NCBI RefSeq assembly: GCF_900168205.1
Contig: NZ_FUZE01000003.1
Span: forward strand, 273,797 to 337,796
Source of the DNA: Chryseobacterium balustinum
GTDB taxonomy: Bacteria > Bacteroidota > Bacteroidia > Flavobacteriales > Weeksellaceae
DNA length: 64,000 bases
Direction of reading: 5' to 3'
Positions 27,398 through 36,359 of the stretch are shown here, one piece after another. How positions within the stretch are numbered: position 1 is the stretch's first letter; the number at the start of each line of letters is the position of its first letter. Below the pieces are notes generated by a model, which saw only the letters and a program-made list of their open reading frames with translations, was not told where the DNA came from and ran no database searches. The translations under genes and the position numbers were made by a program.

Positions 27398-28332
27398 TGA
27401 CAACATCCAAAATAGCAGTTTTATGTAACAATCGTATGGCGATTCCGGCTTTGCAGGCTCTATCTGCGCAAGGTCGGCTTTGTGCATTGGGAGTAGCAGA
27501 AGGAAATACAGACGTTATAGATTTCTGCATAATGCTTTCAAAGCAATCTAGCATACCATTATTTATAATAAAAAAAGAAATTCTCTCTTCTCAATTAGAA
27601 GAATTAATGAAGAAAACTAATGCCGAATTTATTTTTACCATGACGTTCCCTTGGAAGATACCTTTAGAAGTTTTAAATAAACATCCTGGTAAATTCTACA
27701 ATTTTCATTACGGATTACTACCCGAAATGCGCGGTGCAGATCCTGTTTTTGAATCCATAAGAAGTGAAGCGGAAAAAACAGGAATTACAGTGCATGCCAT
27801 TGAAAATAAAATTGATAAAGGGGCAATTATTCTGAAAAAGATCTTACCTCTTTCAATAAAAATGACACATGGTGTGCTTTGTACGAACTTATCATGGTTT
27901 GGAGCAAACTTGCTTAATGAACTTTTGATCTTATTAAAAAATAATTCTAAAGGTACAAAGCAGGATGAACATAATGCTAAATATTTCACAAAACCCGTAG
28001 CAGCAGATGTTTGCATTTCTTGGCAAAGATATGATGCTAAAACCATCGAAGCTTTATCCAGAGCTTGCAACCCGTGGAATAAAGGAGCATACACACAATG
28101 GAATGGCTGGAATATAAGAGTGGTGGAAGCTACAGTAATTAATGAAGCTTCACATCAGTCTGATCTTCCTGGAACCATTCTTACATTGGATGAAGACAAT
28201 GGGCTTATTGTAAAATGTAATAATGAAACTCAACTTCGATTAGATATCATCTACACAGATGAAGGATTTATGAGTGGCCATAAACTGTTTGCTTTTGGCA
28301 TGAAAAAAGGCAGCCGGTTTGTGAATCTTTAA
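27394..28332 (+). CDS. Formyltransferase family protein (Fmt/ArnA-type fold)
   Basis: 312 aa from the ATG at 27394, which overlaps the upstream stop. N-terminal formyl transferase domain: the catalytic Asn-x-His is in YNFHYG, the loop LLPEMRGADPV matches SLLPxxRGxxP, and the catalytic Asp is in IENKIDKGAII. A Formyl_trans_C-like beta domain forms the last about 100 residues. It would transfer a formyl group from 10-formyl-THF to an amine. The genomic context (collar proteins, a surface adhesin) argues against the housekeeping Met-tRNA formyltransferase and for a dedicated acceptor such as an amino sugar or peptide amine. Substrate unknown. Confidence 0.82.
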   Translation: MMTTSKIAVLCNNRMAIPALQALSAQGRLCALGVAEGNTDVIDFCIMLSKQSSIPLFIIKKEILSSQLEELMKKTNAEFIFTMTFPWKIPLEVLNKHPGKFYNFHYGLLPEMRGADPVFESIRSEAEKTGITVHAIENKIDKGAIILKKILPLSIKMTHGVLCTNLSWFGANLLNELLILLKNNSKGTKQDEHNAKYFTKPVAADVCISWQRYDAKTIEALSRACNPWNKGAYTQWNGWNIRVVEATVINEASHQSDLPGTILTLDEDNGLIVKCNNETQLRLDIIYTDEGFMSGHKLFAFGMKKGSRFVNL

Positions 28333-28349
28333 CCTAAAATGAATTAAAT

Positions 28350-31300
28350 ATGAAAAATTTTTATTCAAAAATCAAAACGCTGACACAGACGTTCCTTATT
28401 GCAGGAGCGTCATTGTTAGGATTTGCGGCCAATGCGCAAACTACCCTCGCAGCAGGAGATATAGCCTTTACAAGCTATGACTCTTCTCCTTTAGCGGGAG
28501 TAGGAGATAAGTTTTCTTTTGTTCTGCTTACAAATATTTCGGCTGGAACAATTATTAGCTTTACCGATAGGGGATATCAAGGCTCTGGAGCATGGCAAGC
28601 TGCCGGAGGATCAGAATCTGCCATTACTTGGGTAAGTGGTACCGCAATTCCTATGGGAACAGAAGTACACATAGTAGGACTTGTAGCTTCTACTTATAAC
28701 CCGGTAACCAGCATATCAACTCCAAATGGTACTGTTACTCTTACTGATGGTTCATCCACCAATGGTCTTTCATTAGCCAATACTGGGGATCAGATTATTG
28801 CATTTCAGGGAGGTAACGGATCTATTACAGCAAGCGGAGCTTACTGTATTGCAGGAATTAACTACTTGTATTACCCAGGAGGAGGAACTACAACGGCAGG
28901 ATGGAATGTTGGAGTTCCAGCGGGGCCCAATTCATCTTTAATGCCTCCAGGACTTATAGGAGGAACAAGTGCATTTTATACAGGGGCTGAATCGGGAAAT
29001 ATTATTGCAGTATCAGGAAAATTTAACTGTACTGGAACACCAACTACTACAGCTGCATCTGTACGTTCAGCGGTAATGACTATGGGAAACTGGTCACTTT
29101 TAGCTTCTGCAGGTACAACGGCATATTCAGGATGCCAGTTTATAGGAAGTAATCCTGTAATTACAGGAAATCCACCAAACAGAACAATTTGCTCTGGCGG
29201 AAATACAACATTTTCTATTACTGCAACAGGAGCTACTTCTTATCAATGGTATCAAAATTCAGGAAGTGGTTTTGCTGCTTTAGTTAATGGAGCACCATTT
29301 TCAGGAGTTACAACAAGTACACTAACTGTAACAGGAGCTACAGGAGCAATGAACGGATATCAATATCGTTGTGTTGCAACTAATTCTTCAGGTTCTGCAA
29401 CATCAAATTTAGCTAATCTAACGGTTGTATCTGTTTCTGCAACGACTACTAAAACAAACGTTTCATGTAATGGTAGTAACAATGGAACAGCCACGGTTAC
29501 TGCATCTGGAGGAATTGCTCCTTACACTTACTCATGGTCACCGAGTGGCGGAACTGCAGCAACAGCAACAGGATTAGCGGTAGGCGTTTATACAGTAACA
29601 GTTACTGATAACCTTGGATGTTTCACTACAGCAACTGCTACAATCACTCAACCAACCGCAATTTCAGGTACAACGGTAGTTACTAATATTGCATGTAATG
29701 GAGGTTCAACAGGAGCCATCAATTTAACACCAACAGGTGGAACAGCACCTTATACTTTCAACTGGGGAGGAGGGGTTACCACAGAAGACCGTACAGGTTT
29801 AGCTTCAGGAACTTACACAGTAACTATTACAGATGCTAACGGATGTACAGGAACAGTGAGTGCTACAGTAACTCAGCCAACAGCAATGAGTGCCACGACT
29901 TCTCAAACAAACATTTCATGTAACGGAGGAACAAACGGAACAGCAAGTATTGTTGTAACAGGCGGAACAGCACCTTACACTTACTCATGGTCACCAAGCG
30001 GTGGAACTGCAGCAACAGCTTCAGGTTTAGCTTCAGGAACTTATACAGTAACGGTAACAGATGCTAATGCTTGTACAATAACAAGAACTGTAACGATCAC
30101 TCAACCAACCGCAATTTCAGGTACAACGGTAGTTACTAATATTGCATGTAACGGAGGTTCAACAGGAGCCATCAATTTAACACCAACAGGTGGAACAGCA
30201 CCTTATACTTTCAACTGGGGAGGAGGGGTTACCACAGAAGACCGTACCGGATTGGCAGCGGGAACTTACACAGTAACTATTACAGATGCTAACGGATGTA
30301 CAAGAACAGTAAGTGCTACAGTAACTCAGCCAACAGCACTGAGTGCAACTACTTCTCAAACGAACATTTCATGTAACGGCGGAACAAATGGAACAGCGAC
30401 TATCGTTGTAACGGGAGGAACAGCACCTTACACTTACTCATGGTCTCCAAGCGGCGGAACTGCAGCGACAGCTTCAGGTTTAGCTTCAGGAACGTACACC
30501 GTAACAGTAACGGATGCTAATGCTTGTACGATTACAAGAACAGTAACGATCACTCAACCAACAGCAATTTCAGGCACAACGGTAGTTACTAATATTGCAT
30601 GTAACGGAGGTTCAACAGGAGCCATCAATTTAACACCAACAGGTGGAACAGCACCTTATACTTTCAACTGGGGCGGAGGAATCACCACAGAAGACCGTAC
30701 TGGTTTAGCAGCTGGAACTTATACAGTAACTATTACAGATGCTAACGGATGTACAAGAACAGTGAGTGCTACAGTAACTCAGCCAACAGCAATGAGTGCC
30801 ACGACTTCTCAGACGAACATTTCGTGTAACGGTGGATCAAACGGAACCGCAAGTATTGTTGTAACAGGTGGAACAGCACCTTATACTTACTCATGGTCTC
30901 CAAGCGGTGGAACTGCAGCAACAGCTTCAGGTTTAGCTTCAGGAACGTATACAGTAACGGTGACGGATGCTAATGCTTGTACGATTACAAGAACAGTAAC
31001 TATCACTCAACCAACAGCAATTTCAGGAACAACGGTAGTTACTAATATTGCATGTAATGGTGGTTCAACAGGAGCTATCAATTTAACATCAACAGGTGGA
31101 ACTGCACCTTATACATTCAACTGGGGAGGAGGAATCACCACAGAAGACCGTACTGGTTTAGCAGCTGGAACTTATACAGTAACTATTACAGATGCTAACG
31201 GATGTACAAGAACAGTAAGTGCGACAGTAACTCAGCCAACAGCAATGAGTGCCACGACTTCTCAAACGAACATTTCGTGTAACGGTGGAACTAACGGAAC

Positions 31301-33329
31301 AGCGACTATTGTTGTAACGGGTGGAACAGCACCTTACACTTACTCATGGTCTCCAAGCGGCGGAACTGCAGCAACAGCTTCAGGTTTAGCTTCAGGAACT
31401 TATACAGTAACGGTAACAGATGCTAATGCATGTACAATAACAAGAGCAGTAACGATCACTCAGCCTACTGCAATTTCAGGCACAACAGTGGTTACGAATA
31501 TTGCATGTAACGGAAGTTCTACAGGAGCTATTAATTTAACTCCATCAGGTGGAACAGCGCCATATACCTTCAACTGGGGAGGAGGAATCACCACAGAAGA
31601 CCGTACTGGTTTAGCAGCTGGAACTTACACAGTAACTATTACTGATGCTAACGGATGTACAAGAACAGTAAGTGCGACAGTAACTCAGCCAACAGCAATG
31701 AGTGCAACTACTTCTCAAACAAACATTTCATGTAACGGAGGAACAAATGGAACCGCAAGTATTGTTGTAACAGGCGGCACAGCACCTTACACTTACTCAT
31801 GGTCTCCAAGCGGTGGAACTGCAGCCACAGCTTCAGGTTTAGCTTCAGGAACTTATACAGTAACGGTAACAGATGCTAATGCATGTACAATAACAAGAGC
31901 AGTAACGATCACTCAGCCTACTGCAATTTCAGGCACAACAGTGGTTACGAATATTGCATGTAACGGAAGTTCTACAGGAGCTATTAATTTAACTCCATCA
32001 GGTGGAACAGCGCCATATACCTTCAACTGGGGAGGAGGAATCACCACAGAAGACCGTACTGGTTTAGCAGCTGGAACTTACACAGTAACTATTACTGATG
32101 CTAACGGATGTACAAGAACAGTAAGTGCGACAGTAACTCAGCCAACAGCAATGAGTGCAACTACTTCTCAAACAAACATTTCATGTAACGGAGGAACAAA
32201 TGGAACCGCAAGTATTGTTGTAACAGGCGGCACAGCACCTTACACTTACTCATGGTCTCCAAGCGGTGGAACTGCAGCCACAGCTTCAGGTTTAGCTTCA
32301 GGAACGTATACAGTAACAGTAACGGATGCTAATGCTTGTACAATAACAAGAACAGTAACGATCACTCAGCCAACAGCAATGAGTGCCACGACTTCTCAAA
32401 CGAATATTTCATGTAATGGAGGATCAAACGGAACAGCAAGTATTGTTGTAACGGGAGGAACAGCTCCTTACACGTATTCATGGTCTCCAAGCGGCGGAAC
32501 TGCAGCGACAGCTTCAGGTTTAGCTTCAGGAACTTATACAGTAACGGTAACAGATGCTAATGCTTGTACAATAACAAGAACAGTAACAATCACTCAGCCT
32601 GCGGCAGCAGTTTCAGGTACAACGGTAGTTACTAATATTGTATGTAACGGAGGTTCAACAGGAGCTATTAATTTAACTCCAACAGGAGGAACAGCACCTT
32701 ACACATTCAACTGGGGAGGAGGAATCACCACAGAAGACCGTACAGGATTAGCAGCAGGAACTTACACAGTAACTATTACTGATGCTAATGGATGTACAGG
32801 AACAGTGAGTGCTACAGTAAATCAATCGAGTGCAGTAGCAGCGCCAACGGGTGTAGCAACTCAAAGTTTTAACTTAGGAAATACTTTAAGTGCTTTGGTA
32901 GTAACTGGACAGAACATCAAATGGTATGCTTCAGCTACGGATGCTGCAAACCATACGGGAAGCTTACCAATAACTACGGTAATTGTAAATAATACCACGT
33001 ATTATGCAACTCAAACGGTAGGAGTTTGTGAGTCTACGGCTTCATTAGCTGTTCTTGCTTACAATGCTACTTTGGGGGTAGGTAACCTTACAAAATCATC
33101 ATCAGATATGCAAATTTATCCTAATCCAGTAGTAGACATCCTTAATGTAAGCGGAGAGGAGAAAATTATAAGATTAGCTATTTACTCTGCAGATGGTAGA
33201 AAAGTTACCGAGAAAGTAATATCTAAAAATGAAAGAAGCATCAATGTTCATTCATTAGTACAAGGTGTTTATTTACTTCAGGTATTTACTAAAGATGGTG
33301 TGAAATCATTCAAATTTATAAAAAGATAG
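28350..33329 (+). CDS. Giant SprB-repeat adhesin with T9SS type A sorting domain
   Basis: 1659 aa. Signal peptide (LIAGASLLGFAANAQ); an N-terminal beta domain (about 30-255); an Ig-like domain (about 265-360: YQWYQNSGSGF, YRCVATNSSGSA); then 15 SprB-type repeats of about 75 aa in two alternating forms (TSQTNISCNGG and VVTNIACNGG). The alternation breaks once, where two of the first form adjoin. The C-terminus is a type A CTD (MQIYPNPVVDILNV, GVYLLQVFTKDG). SprB-type repeats occur in gliding adhesins moved along the cell surface. It starts 17 bp after the formyltransferase gene and ends at a strong terminator, so it closes the operon. Confidence 0.93.
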   Translation: MKNFYSKIKTLTQTFLIAGASLLGFAANAQTTLAAGDIAFTSYDSSPLAGVGDKFSFVLLTNISAGTIISFTDRGYQGSGAWQAAGGSESAITWVSGTAIPMGTEVHIVGLVASTYNPVTSISTPNGTVTLTDGSSTNGLSLANTGDQIIAFQGGNGSITASGAYCIAGINYLYYPGGGTTTAGWNVGVPAGPNSSLMPPGLIGGTSAFYTGAESGNIIAVSGKFNCTGTPTTTAASVRSAVMTMGNWSLLASAGTTAYSGCQFIGSNPVITGNPPNRTICSGGNTTFSITATGATSYQWYQNSGSGFAALVNGAPFSGVTTSTLTVTGATGAMNGYQYRCVATNSSGSATSNLANLTVVSVSATTTKTNVSCNGSNNGTATVTASGGIAPYTYSWSPSGGTAATATGLAVGVYTVTVTDNLGCFTTATATITQPTAISGTTVVTNIACNGGSTGAINLTPTGGTAPYTFNWGGGVTTEDRTGLASGTYTVTITDANGCTGTVSATVTQPTAMSATTSQTNISCNGGTNGTASIVVTGGTAPYTYSWSPSGGTAATASGLASGTYTVTVTDANACTITRTVTITQPTAISGTTVVTNIACNGGSTGAINLTPTGGTAPYTFNWGGGVTTEDRTGLAAGTYTVTITDANGCTRTVSATVTQPTALSATTSQTNISCNGGTNGTATIVVTGGTAPYTYSWSPSGGTAATASGLASGTYTVTVTDANACTITRTVTITQPTAISGTTVVTNIACNGGSTGAINLTPTGGTAPYTFNWGGGITTEDRTGLAAGTYTVTITDANGCTRTVSATVTQPTAMSATTSQTNISCNGGSNGTASIVVTGGTAPYTYSWSPSGGTAATASGLASGTYTVTVTDANACTITRTVTITQPTAISGTTVVTNIACNGGSTGAINLTSTGGTAPYTFNWGGGITTEDRTGLAAGTYTVTITDANGCTRTVSATVTQPTAMSATTSQTNISCNGGTNGTATIVVTGGTAPYTYSWSPSGGTAATASGLASGTYTVTVTDANACTITRAVTITQPTAISGTTVVTNIACNGSSTGAINLTPSGGTAPYTFNWGGGITTEDRTGLAAGTYTVTITDANGCTRTVSATVTQPTAMSATTSQTNISCNGGTNGTASIVVTGGTAPYTYSWSPSGGTAATASGLASGTYTVTVTDANACTITRAVTITQPTAISGTTVVTNIACNGSSTGAINLTPSGGTAPYTFNWGGGITTEDRTGLAAGTYTVTITDANGCTRTVSATVTQPTAMSATTSQTNISCNGGTNGTASIVVTGGTAPYTYSWSPSGGTAATASGLASGTYTVTVTDANACTITRTVTITQPTAMSATTSQTNISCNGGSNGTASIVVTGGTAPYTYSWSPSGGTAATASGLASGTYTVTVTDANACTITRTVTITQPAAAVSGTTVVTNIVCNGGSTGAINLTPTGGTAPYTFNWGGGITTEDRTGLAAGTYTVTITDANGCTGTVSATVNQSSAVAAPTGVATQSFNLGNTLSALVVTGQNIKWYASATDAANHTGSLPITTVIVNNTTYYATQTVGVCESTASLAVLAYNATLGVGNLTKSSSDMQIYPNPVVDILNVSGEEKIIRLAIYSADGRKVTEKVISKNERSINVHSLVQGVYLLQVFTKDGVKSFKFIKR
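31374..32305 (+). repeat. Exact 453-bp tandem duplication inside the SprB-repeat gene
   Basis: 31374-31852 is identical to 31827-32305 over 479 bp, a shift of 453 bp or 151 codons, that is one pair of SprB repeats. The flanks differ by single bases at 31373/31826 and 31853/32306. Other repeat pairs in the gene differ at several positions, so this copy event is recent. Confidence 0.9.
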
Positions 33330-33363
33330 AATGTTTTAATATTAATACCATAACTTAATAATC

Positions 33364-33397
33364 AACCAGTAGCAATTAATTGCTGCTGGTTTTTTTT
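33364..33397 (+). terminator. Terminator of the collar-to-adhesin operon
   Basis: Stem AACCAGTAGCAA / TTGCTGCTGGTT (one T-G pair), short loop, then eight T. Confidence 0.85.
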
Positions 33398-33508
33398 GTT
33401 GCTTAAAGGTTGGCTAATGAAATTATTAAATTTTATTTTTAGAATGTCCTGTTTTTGGGTTTCAATTTAAAAATTTCGTTATTTTAGATTTAATAAAATT
33501 TTAGCTAA

Positions 33509-34345
33509 ATGAAAAGTTTTAAAATATTGTCTCTTGTATTTTTCATTTTTACCTGCAGATATCATGCGCAGCCGTTTACTTTAAAATCGGTTGATGAAGC
33601 AAAAGAATTTAGTTTAAAAATTTATTACGGAACTCATGGTAAAGGAGCCTTTGTACAGTACAAAGGTCAGAAAGGAATTATTCCATTACAAATAAAAAGC
33701 TTCAATGTCGATAAAAGTGGAAGAGAAGACGGGCAACCAGATCTTACTTCTTATATTTGGGAAGAGATTATTGATGGAAAAATAAATGGAACGTATTACC
33801 TTACAGAAGGGCTTAGAGATTTATTTGATGTAAAATATATCAGAAAAAAAGACAACCGGACCTATAAATTTGAAGAAGATAACACTGAAAAATTTGATGG
33901 AGTTTCTAAGTTCTTACTTCATGATGTAATGATTGATTATAATATTTTCTACGACAATAGTCTCAAATTTATGTATTCAAATAAACAGACTGTAAATCTT
34001 CAATTACCAGATATTGACAGTCCTAATTTCTCGAGACATGCGACTATTAATGATTATAATTTCGATGGTTTTGATGATATTTCTTTCTCAATTCCTGATG
34101 GTGGAATGGGAGTTTACAGAACTTTTACTGTTTTTATTTATAATGCTAAAACTAAAAAATTTGAAGAGTTTGTTGAGCCAGATTTCAGCAAATCAAAGTG
34201 TGAGTGTTTATGTGATCTTAAAATAGATAAAAACAAAAAAGTAATTTCCAGCGAATGTAGAGGAGGAGCAAGATGGTGGAAAGATCTTTATCAGTACAAA
34301 AATGGAAAACTAGTTTGGATTCGCTCTCAAGAAATTACCGATTAA
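33509..34345 (+). CDS. Secreted XAC2610-like protein
   Basis: 278 aa. N-terminal signal peptide (ILSLVFFIFTCRYHAQ). The C-terminal half carries DYNFDGFDDISF, followed by GGMGVYRTFTVFIYNAKTKKFEEF, the pattern of XAC2610-related proteins. The Asp-rich loop looks like a Ca-binding FG-GAP-type element. The N-terminal part is unassigned (YYGTHGKGAFVQYKGQKG). A single gene between terminators. Function unknown, probably periplasmic. Confidence 0.6.
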   Translation: MKSFKILSLVFFIFTCRYHAQPFTLKSVDEAKEFSLKIYYGTHGKGAFVQYKGQKGIIPLQIKSFNVDKSGREDGQPDLTSYIWEEIIDGKINGTYYLTEGLRDLFDVKYIRKKDNRTYKFEEDNTEKFDGVSKFLLHDVMIDYNIFYDNSLKFMYSNKQTVNLQLPDIDSPNFSRHATINDYNFDGFDDISFSIPDGGMGVYRTFTVFIYNAKTKKFEEFVEPDFSKSKCECLCDLKIDKNKKVISSECRGGARWWKDLYQYKNGKLVWIRSQEITD

Positions 34346-34790
34346 TTACAAAGAAATAATACTATTCATTGTTCATTTTGAAGATGCTTTTAAATAATAA
34401 TATTTAGTCATTGTCTTTCTTTGTTAAATGAAATGCCATTGTTTATCTTAAAAAAGTATTTATAGTAAAAACCTTGTCTTTCTTAGCGATAAAAAACAAG
34501 GAATATACAAGGAGTTTAAAAAAATAGTGAAATAAATGTAAACAAAGCTGTTTTATTTATTTTGAAAGACAAAATTCAAAATAGATAACGATTTAATATT
34601 GCATTTTAGTAGTGAAATTAATTTCTGGTTTGATCTGTATTTAATCAATTTGCATTTAGAAAATTATTTCGCAGAAATAAAACATGGCTTTGGAAATTTA
34701 ATCAAGACTTATAGAATTAAAAGTCCTTCATTTTTATGATTTAGGTCTGATATTTGTAAGCCTATACCAGACTGATGAACTATTATATTT
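34346..34790. other. 445-bp AT-rich intergenic region
   Basis: No gene seen. It contains two copies of TTGTCTTTCTT (near 34413 and 34471) and a possible CCTTGT / ACAAGG hairpin near 34470-34510. A TATTTG element about 40 nt before 34791 could be part of the promoter for the L,D-transpeptidase gene. Confidence 0.4.
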
Positions 34791-35825
34791 ATGAAAAACC
34801 TAACTTTAAAAAAATCAATACTTTACACCTCAATTTTTGCTTTATTTCTTGTTTCCTGTAAAAAAGATGAAGCTGTAAATCAAAATCAGCAACATACTTC
34901 TACCTCAGAAGATATTGCAAAAAGTACTGCAGATCCGGATTCTATTAAAACAAAACCGGTAAAAGAATCTGCACCGCCAATGATGCAGGAGAACGGATTT
35001 TACAATGCATTTGCAATCCCAAAAGATAAAAAACTGAGAGATTCTCTGTATGCAATTTTTAGTAAAAAATATACCGAAAGAGAGCGATATGCAATTTTAG
35101 CATTAAACAGATTAGATTCCAAAAGTAAATGGAATTCTGATACATTGGTTGTTCCCGCAAAAATAGATACCACTTTAATGGCATATTCACCATTCCCAAT
35201 GCAGCTTGATGTGTTGAGCGATGTGAAAAAGTTTATCATATTTTCATATCCTATTCAGGCTTACGGAGTGTATTCAAACGGAGCTTTGGTAAAATGGGGA
35301 CCTACAAGTATGGGGAAAAAATCTGCTCAGACCGACAGAGGTTTGATGTTTGCCAACTGGAAAAAGAAACTCGCAATTTCTACCGTAAAAAGCGAATGGA
35401 AGCTTCCTTATAATTTCAATATTCACAATACACATGGGATAGGATGGCATCAGTATGACCTTCCGGGCTATCCTGCGTCTCACTCTTGCTTAAGGTTGCT
35501 GATGAAAGATGCAGTTTGGTTATACAATTATGCAGATACATGGATTTTGAATCCGGGCGGAGCAACCACAAAAGCGAAAGGTACACCAGTAATGGTTTTT
35601 GGAGATTACGGATGGGGAAAAAGAAAACCTTGGAGAAATTTGCTGAATGACCCCAATGCCAATAATATTTCTGTTGAAGAAATGACCAAACTGATTCAGC
35701 CTAATGTTGAAAAAATGGTTTTTGAACAGACCAACCGTGAGAAAGTAGCAGATTCTATAAAATCAGCGAAAGCTTCACAAGCAGCTATTCAGGAAACTGA
35801 AATTTCAGAAACAGAAACAAAATAA
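34791..35825 (+). CDS. L,D-transpeptidase (YkuD domain) lipoprotein
   Basis: 344 aa. Lipoprotein signal with lipobox FLVSC (Cys23). The YkuD domain covers about residues 145-270: His-containing HNTHGIGWHQ followed by the catalytic PASHSCLRL (Cys233, with the Ser-His-x-Cys-x-Arg motif). It would crosslink meso-diaminopimelate stem peptides or attach proteins to peptidoglycan in the periplasm. A Ser/Lys/Glu-rich tail extends beyond the domain. The stop is only 2 bp from the stop of the convergent gene, with no terminator between. Confidence 0.9.
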   Translation: MKNLTLKKSILYTSIFALFLVSCKKDEAVNQNQQHTSTSEDIAKSTADPDSIKTKPVKESAPPMMQENGFYNAFAIPKDKKLRDSLYAIFSKKYTERERYAILALNRLDSKSKWNSDTLVVPAKIDTTLMAYSPFPMQLDVLSDVKKFIIFSYPIQAYGVYSNGALVKWGPTSMGKKSAQTDRGLMFANWKKKLAISTVKSEWKLPYNFNIHNTHGIGWHQYDLPGYPASHSCLRLLMKDAVWLYNYADTWILNPGGATTKAKGTPVMVFGDYGWGKRKPWRNLLNDPNANNISVEEMTKLIQPNVEKMVFEQTNREKVADSIKSAKASQAAIQETEISETETK

Positions 35826-35827
35826 AT

Positions 35828-36358
35828 TTAAGATTCAACTATTTTTTCAAATTTTAAAGTAGATTCCTCCGCAAATTTGCGGAGTTTTTTCATTTCTTCC
35901 TTTGCTTTTATTTGTCCGAATCTTGCTGCTGTGTAAGTGGCAGCAATGAAAACAAGCATCAAAAATGAAGCGTGTAAAGCCCACGGATATTCGTGGCTGT
36001 TGATTTGCTTTTCTACATAATACATGGTGAAAAAAGTCATCCATGAAATAGTAAATAAGAAATAAAGAAACATAAAAAACGTCCACACCGCAGAGCTTGG
36101 TCCAAAAACTCCTCTTATAACAGTAATCTCTTCATCAAGTTCAGTTCTTAGAGCCAAACAAGGCTTCCAGTAATTATCATCTTTGGTTAAAACAGAAATA
36201 GTTGCAACTTCGGTGTTTACATTACCTGTAAACTCGTCTTTATGCTCAACTAAATATTTTTTTAGATTTTCAGCATACGTTTCTTTGGTGAGATGCGTAT
36301 ACATTTTAAATCTCGGGCGGGTTCTTATTTTATCTAAGGTCGTTTCTTTAGTCTCCAT
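35828..36358 (-). CDS. Conserved membrane protein, function unknown
   Basis: 176 aa. A soluble N-terminal half (about 1-85) is followed by two transmembrane helices (VWTFFMFLYFLFTISWMTFF about 90-112 and LHASFLMLVFIAATYTAA about 128-146) and a charged C-terminal helix rich in Lys/Glu. It begins 1 bp after the retropepsin-PDZ gene on the same strand and should be co-translated with it. Family not recognised. Confidence 0.7.
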   Translation of the reverse strand: METKETTLDKIRTRPRFKMYTHLTKETYAENLKKYLVEHKDEFTGNVNTEVATISVLTKDDNYWKPCLALRTELDEEITVIRGVFGPSSAVWTFFMFLYFLFTISWMTFFTMYYVEKQINSHEYPWALHASFLMLVFIAATYTAARFGQIKAKEEMKKLRKFAEESTLKFEKIVES

Positions 36359-36359
36359 A

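Noticed and set aside
29440..32860. CRISPR-like or satellite array
   Set aside because: Repeats are coding, about 225 bp long, in one frame, and match SprB-type protein repeats.
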